From the NCBI GenBank assembly GCA_018817515.1, contig JAHIUD010000073.1, forward strand, positions 1 through 64,000: 64,000 nt of DNA. The letters run 5' to 3'. Source of the stretch: Pseudomonadota bacterium. GTDB taxonomy: Bacteria > Desulfobacterota > Desulfovibrionia > Desulfovibrionales > Desulfovibrionaceae. A program made the position numbers and the translations under genes. Shown in pieces: positions 52,540 through 61,631 of the stretch (position 1 is the first letter of the stretch; each line of letters opens with the position of its first letter). The notes below the pieces were generated by a model. It was not told where the DNA came from. It did not search any database and saw nothing but the letters and a program-made list of their open reading frames with translations.

Positions 52540-53208
52540 CTACCAGGTGGCGTCTGCAAAGGGGTTGCTGCCCAGGCCGAAGTCGGCCTCGGGCTCGCCA
52601 CCCACGGACGGGGCTCCGGAGGCGTCGCCGCCAGCGGCAGCTCCACCCTCGGCAGCGGCTCCGCCACCGGCAACGCCGGCAACGACAACGCCCTGGGCCT
52701 TGACCTTGGCCACTTCTTCCATGAGCTGCTCAAGCTTCTTGATGTGGTCGTCCATCTTGGAAGCGGTGACGGACAGCTTCACGTCGCCCTTGGCGGCTTG
52801 TTCCTCGAAGTCCTTGAGCTTGCCCTTGGCGCCTGCGTAGTCGGCGGCAATGGCGGCCTTCTCGGCGGTGAGCTTGGCCACCTGCTCGACCAGGGCGGCG
52901 TTCTGCGCGCGCAGGTCGGCCATTTTGGCCAGGATGCCCTGGGCCTGGGCCTGGGCGGCCTCGGGCAGGGCCTTCACGGCCACCTTTTCGCCAAGACCGG
53001 CAACGTCGCCGGCAGTGGCCGTGGTCAGCTGGGGCTCCTGCTCGTAGATCCAGGCCTTGGACAGGGCCGCGGCGATGGGCGCGAACTCGGCGTCCACCTG
53101 GCTCTGGGTCAGGAAGGAGAGCATTTCAAGAAGTCCACTGTCAGCCGCGTCGCCGCCCTTGAGGCAGGTGACGAAGGTATGCATGGGGAACACTTTCGCT
53201 TCAGCCAT
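52540..53208 (-). CDS. qmoD: QmoD-like protein (promoter-distal gene of the qmo operon)
   Basis: 222 residues. The N-terminal half is a soluble helical domain (FPMHTFVTCLKGGDAADSG). Residues ~95-165 form a coiled coil (LVEQVAKLTAEKAAIAADY, KMDDHIKKLEQLMEEVAKVK). A low-complexity Gly/Ala tail is followed by a conserved-looking end PFADATW. A hypothetical protein in this position after qmoABC is known in Desulfovibrio and is needed for normal sulfate growth there. No catalytic motif is visible; a role in complex assembly or contact is inference. The gap to qmoC is 67 bp. Confidence 0.8.
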   Translation of the reverse strand: MAEAKVFPMHTFVTCLKGGDAADSGLLEMLSFLTQSQVDAEFAPIAAALSKAWIYEQEPQLTTATAGDVAGLGEKVAVKALPEAAQAQAQGILAKMADLRAQNAALVEQVAKLTAEKAAIAADYAGAKGKLKDFEEQAAKGDVKLSVTASKMDDHIKKLEQLMEEVAKVKAQGVVVAGVAGGGAAAEGGAAAGGDASGAPSVGGEPEADFGLGSNPFADATW

Positions 53209-53275
53209 GGGATTCCTCCTTATGGTCGGGAAAACCTTTCAGTGTTTTTAAACCATGTCCGCGGGGCGGACTCTA

Positions 53276-54538
53276 CTAAAGCTCGCCCATGGGCAGGCGA
53301 CCGATCTTGCGCGCATAAGCCAGGGCCACCGTGCGGTAGACCACGTGCCCAAGCTTGGACCAGGGCAGGTAGGCCAGCATCATGAACACGAAGATCAGGT
53401 GCAGGTAGTAGGTGGGGTAGGCCAGAACCTTCTGCCCGATGAGGCGGAAGATCTCCGAGCCGATGCCCGTCAGCGCGATGCCCCAGATCACGGTCAAGAG
53501 GTACCAGTCGTACCAGTTGCTCGTGCTCTTGGCGGAGTCCAGCGCGGTGCGGCGGCTGGTGAGCTTCATCAGACCGTAGACCAGGGCCACGGCCCCGGCA
53601 TTGGCCAGAAGTTTCACCGGGCTCCACAGCGGCATGGGGGTGTGTCCTGCCCAGGCGATGAGACCGGCCAGGCCGCCCTCAAGCCCCATGATGTGCTGCA
53701 GGAAGAAGGCGCCGAACCAGTGGCCCACCGCCACCACGCTGGTGACGATCATCAGCGCGATGAAGGCGTAGAAGACGAAGAGGTGCCCGGTGAAGCGCTG
53801 CACGTCTTTTTCTTCCTTGCCGCAGTTCTGGAAGCGGCTGTGCTGGGCCACCTCGACCTTCAGGGTATCGATCAGGCAGCACAGGAAGCTTGGCTCCTTG
53901 CCGCGGCCCACGATGAAGGTCTTGGGGATGCCCTCGAAGCCCTTGAGCATGGTGGCGATGCCGCCCGCAAAGGCCAGGACCATGAACACGAAGACCGCAC
54001 CGAAGATGGGGTCGATGGTGTAGTCGCCGGGGAACAGGCCGCCGTAGATGATGGCGCCCTCGGCCGCGACCTTGAGCCCATGGCCGTCGGTGACGAACAG
54101 CGGGAAGGCGGTGCCGAGCTTGCCGGCCATGATGGACCAGATCAAGCCATAGATGATGGCCGGAATGAGCATCAAGAGCGGGAAGCCCTTGCTGGAGCTC
54201 ATCCAAGTGCCGATGATGGCGGGTTTGGCAAGGCTGCGGTAGGCCATGTTGCGCAGGGCCGCGAGCAGGTCGCCGGGTTTGGCGCCACGGGGGCACAGAT
54301 CAGAGCAGGTGCCGCAGTTGTGGCACAGCCAGATGTCGATGTCGTTGACCAGCTTGTCCTTCAGACCCCACTGCGCCCAGACCATCTCCTTGCGGGGATA
54401 GGGGCCGTCGGGCGGGGAAAGGGGGCAGACGACACTGCAGGTGGCGCACTGATAGCACTTTTTGAGCGACTCTCCGCCCACCTGCTGCAGTTCCTGAACG
54501 AATTTCAGGTCCGGTTGAACCCTGACGGTGTTCGACAT
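53276..54538 (-). CDS. qmoC: Quinone-interacting membrane-bound oxidoreductase subunit C
   Basis: 420 residues. The N-terminal part has two 4Fe-4S cluster motifs of the HdrC type: CYQCATCSVVCP and CHNCGTCSDLCP. The C-terminal ~270 residues are membrane helices (about six) similar to the haem b-binding subunits of nitrate reductases (HdrE-like), with conserved His residues. QmoABC passes electrons between menaquinone and AprBA during sulfate respiration. It lies between qmoB and qmoD. Confidence 0.96.
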   Translation of the reverse strand: MSNTVRVQPDLKFVQELQQVGGESLKKCYQCATCSVVCPLSPPDGPYPRKEMVWAQWGLKDKLVNDIDIWLCHNCGTCSDLCPRGAKPGDLLAALRNMAYRSLAKPAIIGTWMSSSKGFPLLMLIPAIIYGLIWSIMAGKLGTAFPLFVTDGHGLKVAAEGAIIYGGLFPGDYTIDPIFGAVFVFMVLAFAGGIATMLKGFEGIPKTFIVGRGKEPSFLCCLIDTLKVEVAQHSRFQNCGKEEKDVQRFTGHLFVFYAFIALMIVTSVVAVGHWFGAFFLQHIMGLEGGLAGLIAWAGHTPMPLWSPVKLLANAGAVALVYGLMKLTSRRTALDSAKSTSNWYDWYLLTVIWGIALTGIGSEIFRLIGQKVLAYPTYYLHLIFVFMMLAYLPWSKLGHVVYRTVALAYARKIGRLPMGEL

Positions 54539-54551
54539 GGTTCCAAACCTC

Positions 54552-56828
54552 CTAGTAGCCCTTGAACGGGTTGGGCCCGAACTTGGTGATGACTTCAGTC
54601 ATGAAGCGTTCGATAAGCGCCGGGACCTTGTCGTACTCGTCAATGGAGACTTCGTACTGTTCCACGCGCTCGGCCTCGACACCCAGGCGTCCCAGGGACT
54701 CCGCGATGTTGGTCTTGCGGCGGCTGCAAAGCTCCGAACCCTTGACGAAGTGGCACTGGTAATCCGGGCCGTACTTGCAGCCCAGCATGATCACGCCGTC
54801 CACGCCCTTGCTGATGGCGTCGGCCACCCAGATGGCATTGACCGAGCCCAGGCAGCGCACGGGCACGAAGCGCACGAACGGGCTCCAGCTCTTGCCCCGG
54901 AAGGCGGCCATGTCCAGCGCCGGGTAGGCGTCGTTTTCGCAGACCAGCACGATGACGCGCGGGCCACCGGCGACCATGTCGTCAGGAACGTAGACTTCCT
55001 TGATCATGGAGCCGATCTGGTCGATGTTGTAGTTGTCGAAGCTGATGACGCGCTCCGGGCAGGCGCCCATGCAGGTGCCGCAGCGGCGGCAGCGGGTCGG
55101 GTTCGGCTTCGGCGTTCCCTTCTCGTCGTCGTCCAGCGCTCCGAACGGGCATTCCTCGGTACAGCGCTTGCACTGGGTGCAACGCTGGAAGTTGAACACC
55201 GGGAAGCTCACGTCGCCGCTTCTCGGGTGCACGGCCACGCCGCGGTTGGCGCTGCCGATGCACTGCACGGCCTTTAAGACCGCGCCGGCCGCATCTTCCT
55301 TGGCCGTGGCCATGGTCATGGGCTGACGCACGCAGCCAGCGGCGTAGACGCCGGTGCGGCGGGTCTCGTAGGGGAAGCAGACGTAGTTGGAGTCAACGAA
55401 CCCGTCGAACAGCTCCAGGTCCGGGAAGCCGGGGCCCTGGCGGTACTGCAGGTTCATGGTGGGCTCGTGCGCAGTGACGGGCACGATGGCCGTGGGCAGG
55501 ACCACCAGGTCGGCTTTGAGCTCGATGTCGGCGCCGAGCAGGGTGTCCTTGGCTGCGACGATGACGCCGCCGTCGGCGTCCTCGGTCACGGCCGTGATGG
55601 TGGCCTTGGAGAGCATGATGCCCGCGTCGTCCTGGGCGGACTTGTAGTACCGCTCATTGATGCCCGGGACCATCATGTGGTCGTACAGGACAAAGGCCAC
55701 GGCCTCGCCCAGCTTCTCGCGCACGTAGCCGGCCTGCTTGAGGGCCACCAGGCTGGTGAGCTCGGAGCTGTAGGCCAGGTGCTTGGCGTTCTCCTTGTCG
55801 GCGTAGGGGTTCACCTCGGCCTCGCCCTCGGCGGGCGTCTCCGGCAGCGGATCAACCGGGGCGCAAACCTCGGCGGTGCCGCCAACCGTGCCCTGGGTGC
55901 ACAGGCTCACGTCGGTCAAGAAGGCAACGGAAGCCGGGGCCTTGCCGTCAGACGGGCGGACGATGCTGCCGGCCTTGGTCATGGCCTCGAACTCGGCGGC
56001 GGTGACCACGTTCTTGATGCGGCCGTAGCCCATGGGGGCCAGGAAGCTCTTGTCGCCGGGGACCCAGCCGGTGGCCAGGACCACCGCGCCGATGTCGAGC
56101 TTCTGCTCGCCTCCGGCATTGACGGTGGCGCTGTAGAGGCCGGGCGCGCCCTCAAGGGACACGAGCTCGGCGCTGGTCAGCACCTTGATCTTGGCGTTGG
56201 CGGTGACTTCCGCGATGAGCTGGTCCACGCCCGTGTCCTCAGCCTTGAGGTAGGGGTGGCTCATGGGGAAGGTCTTGTACATGGTGGCGGCCTTGCCGCC
56301 CAGGGTGGCTGCTCGCTCGACCAGGACGACGTCCTTGCCGAGCTTGGCGGCCTCAAGCGCTGCGGTGAGGCCGGTCATGCCGCCGCCGAGCACCAGGATG
56401 GTCTTGAAGGTCTCGGGGACCTCCGGGGCGGGGATGCGGCTCTTGGAGAGCTTCATCACGCCCATCTTGATGTAGTCCTTGGCCATGAGCGGCAAGAGGC
56501 CCGGGACCTTGTCGTCCTCGCGGAAGCTCCACACGCACTGCTCGCGCAGGTTCACGCGCTCGACCTGGACGCCCTGGCCGAACTGGAAGATGTCCCACTT
56601 GACGCGCGGCGAGCAGGCGCAGACGACAACGCCGTCCAGGCCATTGGCCGCGATGTCGGCCTCGATCTCGGCCACGGCGTCGGGGCTGCAGAGCACGGGG
56701 TTCTGCTTCACCACCGGGCAGATGCCCGCGTTTTTACCTTTGGTGACGGCCTCCAGCAGGGGCGCCATTTCCAGGGCCTTGCCGATGTCGCATCCAGAAC
56801 AGATGTATACTCCAAGCTTTTCAGCCAT
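54552..56828 (-). CDS. qmoB: Quinone-interacting membrane-bound oxidoreductase subunit B
   Basis: 758 residues, HdrA-type flavoprotein. CSGCDIGKAL opens the protein; the FAD motif ILVLGGGMTGLTAALEAAKLGKDV lies near residue 140. Two 4Fe-4S sites (CTQCKRCTEECP, CRRCGTCMGACP) occur near residues 580-620, and the C-terminal MvhD/HdrD-like part includes CKYGPDYQCHF. The ATG at 56828 has GGGAGG upstream; the longer frame inside qmoA is not used. It starts 2 bp after the qmoA stop. Confidence 0.96.
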   Translation of the reverse strand: MAEKLGVYICSGCDIGKALEMAPLLEAVTKGKNAGICPVVKQNPVLCSPDAVAEIEADIAANGLDGVVVCACSPRVKWDIFQFGQGVQVERVNLREQCVWSFREDDKVPGLLPLMAKDYIKMGVMKLSKSRIPAPEVPETFKTILVLGGGMTGLTAALEAAKLGKDVVLVERAATLGGKAATMYKTFPMSHPYLKAEDTGVDQLIAEVTANAKIKVLTSAELVSLEGAPGLYSATVNAGGEQKLDIGAVVLATGWVPGDKSFLAPMGYGRIKNVVTAAEFEAMTKAGSIVRPSDGKAPASVAFLTDVSLCTQGTVGGTAEVCAPVDPLPETPAEGEAEVNPYADKENAKHLAYSSELTSLVALKQAGYVREKLGEAVAFVLYDHMMVPGINERYYKSAQDDAGIMLSKATITAVTEDADGGVIVAAKDTLLGADIELKADLVVLPTAIVPVTAHEPTMNLQYRQGPGFPDLELFDGFVDSNYVCFPYETRRTGVYAAGCVRQPMTMATAKEDAAGAVLKAVQCIGSANRGVAVHPRSGDVSFPVFNFQRCTQCKRCTEECPFGALDDDEKGTPKPNPTRCRRCGTCMGACPERVISFDNYNIDQIGSMIKEVYVPDDMVAGGPRVIVLVCENDAYPALDMAAFRGKSWSPFVRFVPVRCLGSVNAIWVADAISKGVDGVIMLGCKYGPDYQCHFVKGSELCSRRKTNIAESLGRLGVEAERVEQYEVSIDEYDKVPALIERFMTEVITKFGPNPFKGY

Positions 56829-56830
56829 TG

Positions 56831-58078
56831 CTACCTCCCCACCACGTTTTGAATGGCTTTCAGGGCAGCGCCGGTGCCGGTCTGGGCGGTCTTCATCACG
56901 TCCAGGGGCAGCTTGGCGCATCCTGCGGCGAACACGCCCTTGTCGGCGCCGCCGATGATGAAGCCGTCATCATCAACAGGAAGCTCCACGGGCAGCTTGG
57001 AGCCCGCGCAGCTCGGCTGCATGCCGGTGGCCAGAACCACCATGTCGAAGCGCTCCTCGCCCTTGATGCCGGTGACGGCGTCCTCGACAGTGAGGATCGG
57101 GCTCTTGCATTCGCACTCGACGATCTTGGCGACCTTGCCCTTGACCAGGGTGAGCTTGTCGTCGCCCGCCACCTTCTGCATGAAGTTGTCGTAGCGGCCA
57201 GGGGTGCGCAGGTCGATGTAGTAGATGACGACCTGGGCCTCGGGCAGCTTCTCGCGGATGTAGGTGACGTGCTTGAGCGACGCCATGCAGCAGATGTACG
57301 AACAGTAGTTCAGGTGGTTCTCATCGCGGCTGCCTGCGCACTGCACGAAGGCGATGCGCTTGGGCGCCTTGCCGTCGCTCGGGCGTTCGATCTTGCCGCC
57401 GGTGGGACCGTTGGGCGCGGCCAGGCGCTCGAACTGCATGTTGGACACCACGTTGGCCAGCTTGCCGCCGCCGAGGTTGTCCAGCTTGGCCATGTCGTAG
57501 GGCTTCCAGCCGGTGGCCCAGATGATGGAGCCGACCTGCAGATCGAAGGTCTTTTCCGCGTCAGCGGTGTCGATGGCGCCGTACGGGCAGGCGTCCTTCA
57601 GCTTGTCGAGCTCGCCAGGGGCGCAGGCGGCGGCGTCGACGACGTAGCGCTGCGGGAAGGCGAACAGGTGCGTGGAGTAGGCCACCTTGCGGTCCACAAG
57701 CCCGAACTCGAACTCGCTGGCGACCGTGCTGGTGGCGGCCTTTTCGCACTCGCCGCACATGGTGCAGTTGGCGTTGACAAAACGAGGGCGCTCTTTGATT
57801 TTGACATCAAAAGCGCCCGGAGTGCCAGTCACGCTGACAACTTCACTCATGGTGAAGAACTTCACCTTGGGGTTGTTTTTGATGCGCTGGAACTGAATTT
57901 CCAGGCCGCAAGATGGTGGGCAGAGCTTCGGGAAATATTGATTGAGCTGCGCCACCCGTCCGCCGAGATACGGATTGGTCTCGACGATGTAGACCTCGTG
58001 GCCGATTTCGGCGGCCTCGAGGGCGGCGGTGATCCCGGCGAATCCCCCGCCTACGACGAGAATACTGTTGTTCGACAT
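56831..58078 (-). CDS. qmoA: Quinone-interacting membrane-bound oxidoreductase subunit A
   Basis: 415 residues, HdrA-like FAD protein: SILVVGGGFAGITAALEAAEIGHEV at the start, the pattern YFPKLCPPSCGLEI, CTMCGECEKA and CAGSRDENHLNYCSYICC as Cys sites, and a C-terminal FAD-binding end IIGGADKGVFAAGCAKLPLD. It is the first gene of the qmo operon; a 306-bp region with hairpins separates it from aprA, so it has its own promoter or depends on read-through. Confidence 0.96.
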   Translation of the reverse strand: MSNNSILVVGGGFAGITAALEAAEIGHEVYIVETNPYLGGRVAQLNQYFPKLCPPSCGLEIQFQRIKNNPKVKFFTMSEVVSVTGTPGAFDVKIKERPRFVNANCTMCGECEKAATSTVASEFEFGLVDRKVAYSTHLFAFPQRYVVDAAACAPGELDKLKDACPYGAIDTADAEKTFDLQVGSIIWATGWKPYDMAKLDNLGGGKLANVVSNMQFERLAAPNGPTGGKIERPSDGKAPKRIAFVQCAGSRDENHLNYCSYICCMASLKHVTYIREKLPEAQVVIYYIDLRTPGRYDNFMQKVAGDDKLTLVKGKVAKIVECECKSPILTVEDAVTGIKGEERFDMVVLATGMQPSCAGSKLPVELPVDDDGFIIGGADKGVFAAGCAKLPLDVMKTAQTGTGAALKAIQNVVGR

Positions 58079-58267
58079 TCGCTGTCCTCCCTCTGTAAGT
58101 GTGCCAGGCTAGCCTTCTTGGGTTGCCTGGGCCGAATGGCATGCGCCACGGCGTGGGATTTTCCCCGGCCCGTTAGGGCATGACTTCGGGGATGGCCCCG
58201 GCTTGGCCCTCCCCGTAAATTGCCCCCGAACGGGCGGAAAGTGCCCCAGCAGTTGAAATGGCCCGAA

Positions 58268-58300
58268 CCCGGACTGCAACTTTGGCTGTTCCAGTCCGGG
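58268..58300. repeat. 9-bp inverted repeat in the aprA-qmoA gap
   Basis: CCCGGACTG (58268-58276) and CAGTCCGGG (58292-58300) are perfectly complementary with a 15-nt loop. It lies downstream of aprA and 190 bp before qmoA, next to the probable apr terminator. A regulatory or RNA-processing role in setting apr versus qmo levels is possible. Confidence 0.6.
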
Positions 58301-58327
58301 CTCAGACCACTTCCCCGTCTGGGAAGG

Positions 58328-58362
58328 AGGGCGGCCGCAAGCTTGTGGCTCACGGCCGCCCT
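58328..58362 (-). terminator. Strong hairpin after aprA
   Basis: AGGGCGGCCG (58328-58337) and CGGCCGCCCT (58353-58362) form a perfect 10-bp stem 22 nt after the aprA stop. Only CCTTCC follows on the minus strand, so termination may be partial and allow some read-through into qmo. Confidence 0.65.
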
Positions 58363-58384
58363 GTGTCAACGAGCTTCCCTTAGC

Positions 58385-60388
58385 TTATGCTTCGGTGGGA
58401 ATGATCTGGATGTAAGGCTTCTTGAAGAGGGTGATTTCCTTCTTCTTGGGGTCGTACTTGGAGTTCACGAAGCACTTCCACTTCGCATCGTCCAGGCCCA
58501 TGGCGTCGCCACGGTAGTAGAAGCCGGGGTAACGGGTCTCTTCACGGAAGTCGATGTGCTGCAGGTGCAGGCGCACGGTCCACAGACGGTGGAACTGCTC
58601 CCAGGCGCGCATCAGTTCGTGCAGGTCGCGAGCGGCCAGCTTCTTGGAGTCTTCCTCAAGCATGCCCATGAGCCAGAAGGCGGTCTTGAGCAGGGCGCCG
58701 GAGGTCATGTACAGGGTGGCAACACCTCCGCCGTACTCGTCCGAGCACTTGATCAAGCGCATCATGAAGTTCTTGGGGGTGATGTAGTTCGGGTTGATCT
58801 CCGGAGCGGTGGAAGCACCCTTGAACTGCTCGTAGGTGTACCAGGGCTGGTAGATCTCCTTGGCAAGGTCAGCAGCCTTCACCTGGAGGGTGGGCTTGAA
58901 GTCCTTGTGGTCGATGACCCAGCGCACCATCTGCTTGCCGCAGATGCGGCCTTCAGCGTGGGAACCGGAGGAGAACTTGTGGCCGGAGGCGCCAACGCCG
59001 TCAGCGCAGGTCCAGAGACCTTCGACGGTGGTCATGCGGTTGTAGACCTTGCCGTTGGCGGCGCGGACTTTGTACTCTTCGGGAACCCAGGCCTCGTCCG
59101 GACCGGAAACCCAGATGCCGCAGCAGCCGGAGTGGGAGCCGAGCAGGTAAGGCTCGGTGGGCATGATCTCGGAGCCCTTCTCTTCAGGAGCGCAGTTGGT
59201 GCAGGCCCACAGGTTGGCCATGCCCACGCACATGTCGAGGAAGTCTTCCCAAGCCTCAGACTCCAGGTGCTTCCACTCGGCACCCTTCAGGTCGCCATTG
59301 ACGGTGGCCAGAAGGGCCGTCTTGGTGTCCATGAAGATGGGGCCGCGGCCTTCGCGCATTTCGCGAAGCATCATGTGGTTGCGCAGGCAGGTCGGGATGA
59401 CGTGACCCTTGGCGTAGCCGCGATCTTCGTAGGGCTTCAGCATGGCGCGGTTGGTGGCGCAGTAGTCTTCGCCCTTGTAGTTCGTGGCCTTGGCCTTGAA
59501 CAGCAGGAACCAAGCGCCGACCGGGCCGTAACCGTCCTTGAAGCGGGCGGGCACGAAGCGGTTTTCCATCATGGTCATTTCGGCGCCAACCTGAGCGCAC
59601 ATGGTGTAGGTGGAACCAGCGTTCCAAACCGGGTACCAGGCGCGGCCCATGCCTTCACCCATGGAGCGGGGACGGAACACGTTGACCGCGCCGCCGCAAG
59701 CCACGAGGCAAGCATTGCAGGTGAAGACGTACACTTTGTTCTCACGGGTGCTGAAGCCCACGGCGCCGGCGATGCGGTTCGGGGTGTTGGCATCCAGGAG
59801 CAGCTTCACGATGAAGATGCGCTCGAGGTAACGGTCGTCACCCAGGGCTTTCTTCGCGGCTTCAGCGACGATGACCTTGTAGGACTCACCGTTGATCATG
59901 ATCTGCCAACGGCCGGAACGCACGGGGGCGTCGCCGTTGCGCAGGGACAGGCCAGCGGCCTTGGCCTGGGCGCCGTCGAGGTTCTTGCCGTCTTTCTTGA
60001 TCCAGACGGGCAGGCCCCACTCTTCGAACAGGTGGACGGAGTCGTCAACGTGGCGGCCCAGGTCGTAGATCAGGTCTTCGCGGACCAGACCCATGAGGTC
60101 GGTGCGGACCATGCGGACGTAGTCGTCAGCTTTCTGCTCTTTGCCGATGTAGGTGTTGATGGCGGAAAGGCCCTGCGCCACGGCGCCGGAACGCTCCAGG
60201 GAGGCCTTGTCCAGCAGCATGATCGAGATGTCCTTGCCGAACTTGTCAGCCCAGCGGACGGCCTCGTAGGCGGCGCCGCAATTGCCCATGCCGCCGCCAA
60301 CCATCAGGATGTCAGCATGCATCTCGACGATCGTCGGCTCGGCCAGGGGGACACCTTTGACGATTTCTTTAGACGGAATCTGAGGCAT
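58385..60388 (-). CDS. aprA: Adenylylsulfate reductase subunit alpha
   Basis: 667 residues, FAD-containing subunit that reduces APS to sulfite and AMP. The FAD-binding start is DILMVGGGMGNCGAAYEAVRW; ACLVACGGAVNVFRPRS and SHSGCCGIWVSGPDEAWVP are family stretches, and GASGHKFSSGSHAEGRICGKQ closes the FAD site. It lies 82 bp after aprB. The codon choice is strongly biased to C/G-ending codons without rare ones, consistent with very high expression. Confidence 0.98.
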   Translation of the reverse strand: MPQIPSKEIVKGVPLAEPTIVEMHADILMVGGGMGNCGAAYEAVRWADKFGKDISIMLLDKASLERSGAVAQGLSAINTYIGKEQKADDYVRMVRTDLMGLVREDLIYDLGRHVDDSVHLFEEWGLPVWIKKDGKNLDGAQAKAAGLSLRNGDAPVRSGRWQIMINGESYKVIVAEAAKKALGDDRYLERIFIVKLLLDANTPNRIAGAVGFSTRENKVYVFTCNACLVACGGAVNVFRPRSMGEGMGRAWYPVWNAGSTYTMCAQVGAEMTMMENRFVPARFKDGYGPVGAWFLLFKAKATNYKGEDYCATNRAMLKPYEDRGYAKGHVIPTCLRNHMMLREMREGRGPIFMDTKTALLATVNGDLKGAEWKHLESEAWEDFLDMCVGMANLWACTNCAPEEKGSEIMPTEPYLLGSHSGCCGIWVSGPDEAWVPEEYKVRAANGKVYNRMTTVEGLWTCADGVGASGHKFSSGSHAEGRICGKQMVRWVIDHKDFKPTLQVKAADLAKEIYQPWYTYEQFKGASTAPEINPNYITPKNFMMRLIKCSDEYGGGVATLYMTSGALLKTAFWLMGMLEEDSKKLAARDLHELMRAWEQFHRLWTVRLHLQHIDFREETRYPGFYYRGDAMGLDDAKWKCFVNSKYDPKKKEITLFKKPYIQIIPTEA

Positions 60389-60470
60389 AGCTACCTCCGT
60401 ATGCTCTCATAATGTTGATTTGGTAAAAAACCTTTGCAACACAAAACTCGTCAGTCGACGAAGGCCGGTG

Positions 60471-60968
60471 CTAGTCGCAAACGGCGTCGAGCCAGCACTG
60501 GGACTTGTCGCCCTCGGCCAGTTCGAACTTCTTCTGCATGGCGTTCTCAGGGGTGGTCAGGCACGCAGCGGACTCGGTGAACAGCAGTTCGTCGTCCAGG
60601 TTCGCCGGCTCGGGCTTGCCGCCGAAGCAGTTGATGGAACCTTCAGGGGTGGTGCGGATGGGGAACTTGAAACGCTTCACGGAGCCGTTGCGGAACTTAA
60701 CAGTCCACATGATGTCTTCGGCCGAGCGCATGGGGATGGAGGTTCCACCCATGGGGGCGAAGTCGGCGTAGGGGCGGGCTTCAATGGCGCCCTGGGGGCA
60801 GATTTTCACGCAAGAATAACATTCCCAGCAGGCATCAGGCTCCTGGTTGTACGCCTTCATGGCGTCCGGATCCAGAATCATGAGGTCGTTCGGGCAAATG
60901 TACATGCAAGCGGTCTTCTCGCCACCCTTGCAGCCGTCGCATTTTTCCGGATTAACAAAGGTCGGCAT
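60471..60968 (-). CDS. aprB: Adenylylsulfate reductase subunit beta
   Basis: 165 residues. Two 4Fe-4S clusters are visible: CDGCKGGEKTACMYICP and CWECYSCVKICP. The C-terminal tail wraps around AprA in known structures. It transfers electrons to the FAD of AprA. The ATG at 60968 has AGGAGG upstream. It is first in the aprBA operon, with a good promoter 95 bp upstream. Confidence 0.98.
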   Translation of the reverse strand: MPTFVNPEKCDGCKGGEKTACMYICPNDLMILDPDAMKAYNQEPDACWECYSCVKICPQGAIEARPYADFAPMGGTSIPMRSAEDIMWTVKFRNGSVKRFKFPIRTTPEGSINCFGGKPEPANLDDELLFTESAACLTTPENAMQKKFELAEGDKSQCWLDAVCD

Positions 60969-61062
60969 AACACTCCTCCTAACAGGTTTAAATTAAAGCA
61001 GTAACCGACACGATCCACAGCCAACTACGTGCTTGGAACAGGCACGGACTTGTGAGAAACGA

Positions 61063-61091
61063 CGATTAGCAAGCCCTTCCGGGGGTGTCAA
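61063..61091 (-). promoter_or_regulatory. Promoter of aprBA
   Basis: On the minus strand TTGACA (61091-61086) is followed after 17 bp by TAATCG (61068-61063). The -35 is a perfect match and the spacing optimal, giving a leader of about 90 nt before aprB. Confidence 0.7.
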
Positions 61092-61235
61092 GGCGAAAGT
61101 GAATTTTTGAACAAGGGTCCGCACCCTGCCACTCACTTTGCCGGGAACCCCCGGTAGAATAAGGACTTTTGACCCAACGCCCACCTGGCCTGCCGGAGTG
61201 GCCGGGCGGAGGAGGGGTTTATGGTCCTTGGCTTC

Positions 61236-61255
61236 TTCGTGATTTTGATCACAAG
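61236..61255. promoter_or_regulatory. CRP/FNR/HcpR-type binding site
   Basis: TTCGTGATTTTGATCACAAG contains CGTGA-N6-TCACA, one mismatch from the CRP-type consensus TGTGA-N6-TCACA. In Desulfovibrio the regulator HcpR is predicted to bind such sites and to control sat and apr. It lies between the two promoters, about 190 bp from the apr start and 160 bp upstream of the sat -35. Confidence 0.55.
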
Positions 61256-61411
61256 CCGCAATTTTTTGCCGTAGCGTGTCCCCCTATACCTCAGGTCGGC
61301 AAATTCTTGCAAGCCTTTTTCTGGGACATGGTCTGAGAGACCGAAAAGCCACGCCCTGCGCGGGAATTCACGGCATTTGGAGTGCCCGGACAGCCTGCGC
61401 GGAAATATGGC

Positions 61412-61441
61412 TTGACACAACTTTCACAATCTGTTCATAGT
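61412..61441 (+). promoter_or_regulatory. Promoter of sat
   Basis: TTGACA (61412-61417) is followed after 18 bp by CATAGT (61436-61441; 4 of 6 matches to TATAAT). It implies a sat leader of about 180 nt. Confidence 0.55.
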
Positions 61442-61631
61442 CGCGACGCTGATACAGTCCACGGGTGGCGATCATTCGCACACGGCCCGACAGCTGGCCC
61501 TGGCGCCAGCCAGGACGACGACCACCAGAGCCCCAGGGCGTCGCCGAATACAGGCGCGAGCCCTTGGGGCCACGGCTTTGGCAGAGGTAGTGGCACAAAT
61601 CAACCCGCTTTTTTTTCAAGGAGAAACGTAG

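Larger units (their letters stand above)
60969..61631. other. Divergent regulatory region between aprBA and sat
   Basis: 663 bp without a gene. It holds the apr promoter, a CRP/FNR-type palindrome, the sat promoter and a ~180-nt sat leader containing a TGGCGCCA palindrome near 61480. GC content dips around the promoters. Confidence 0.8.
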
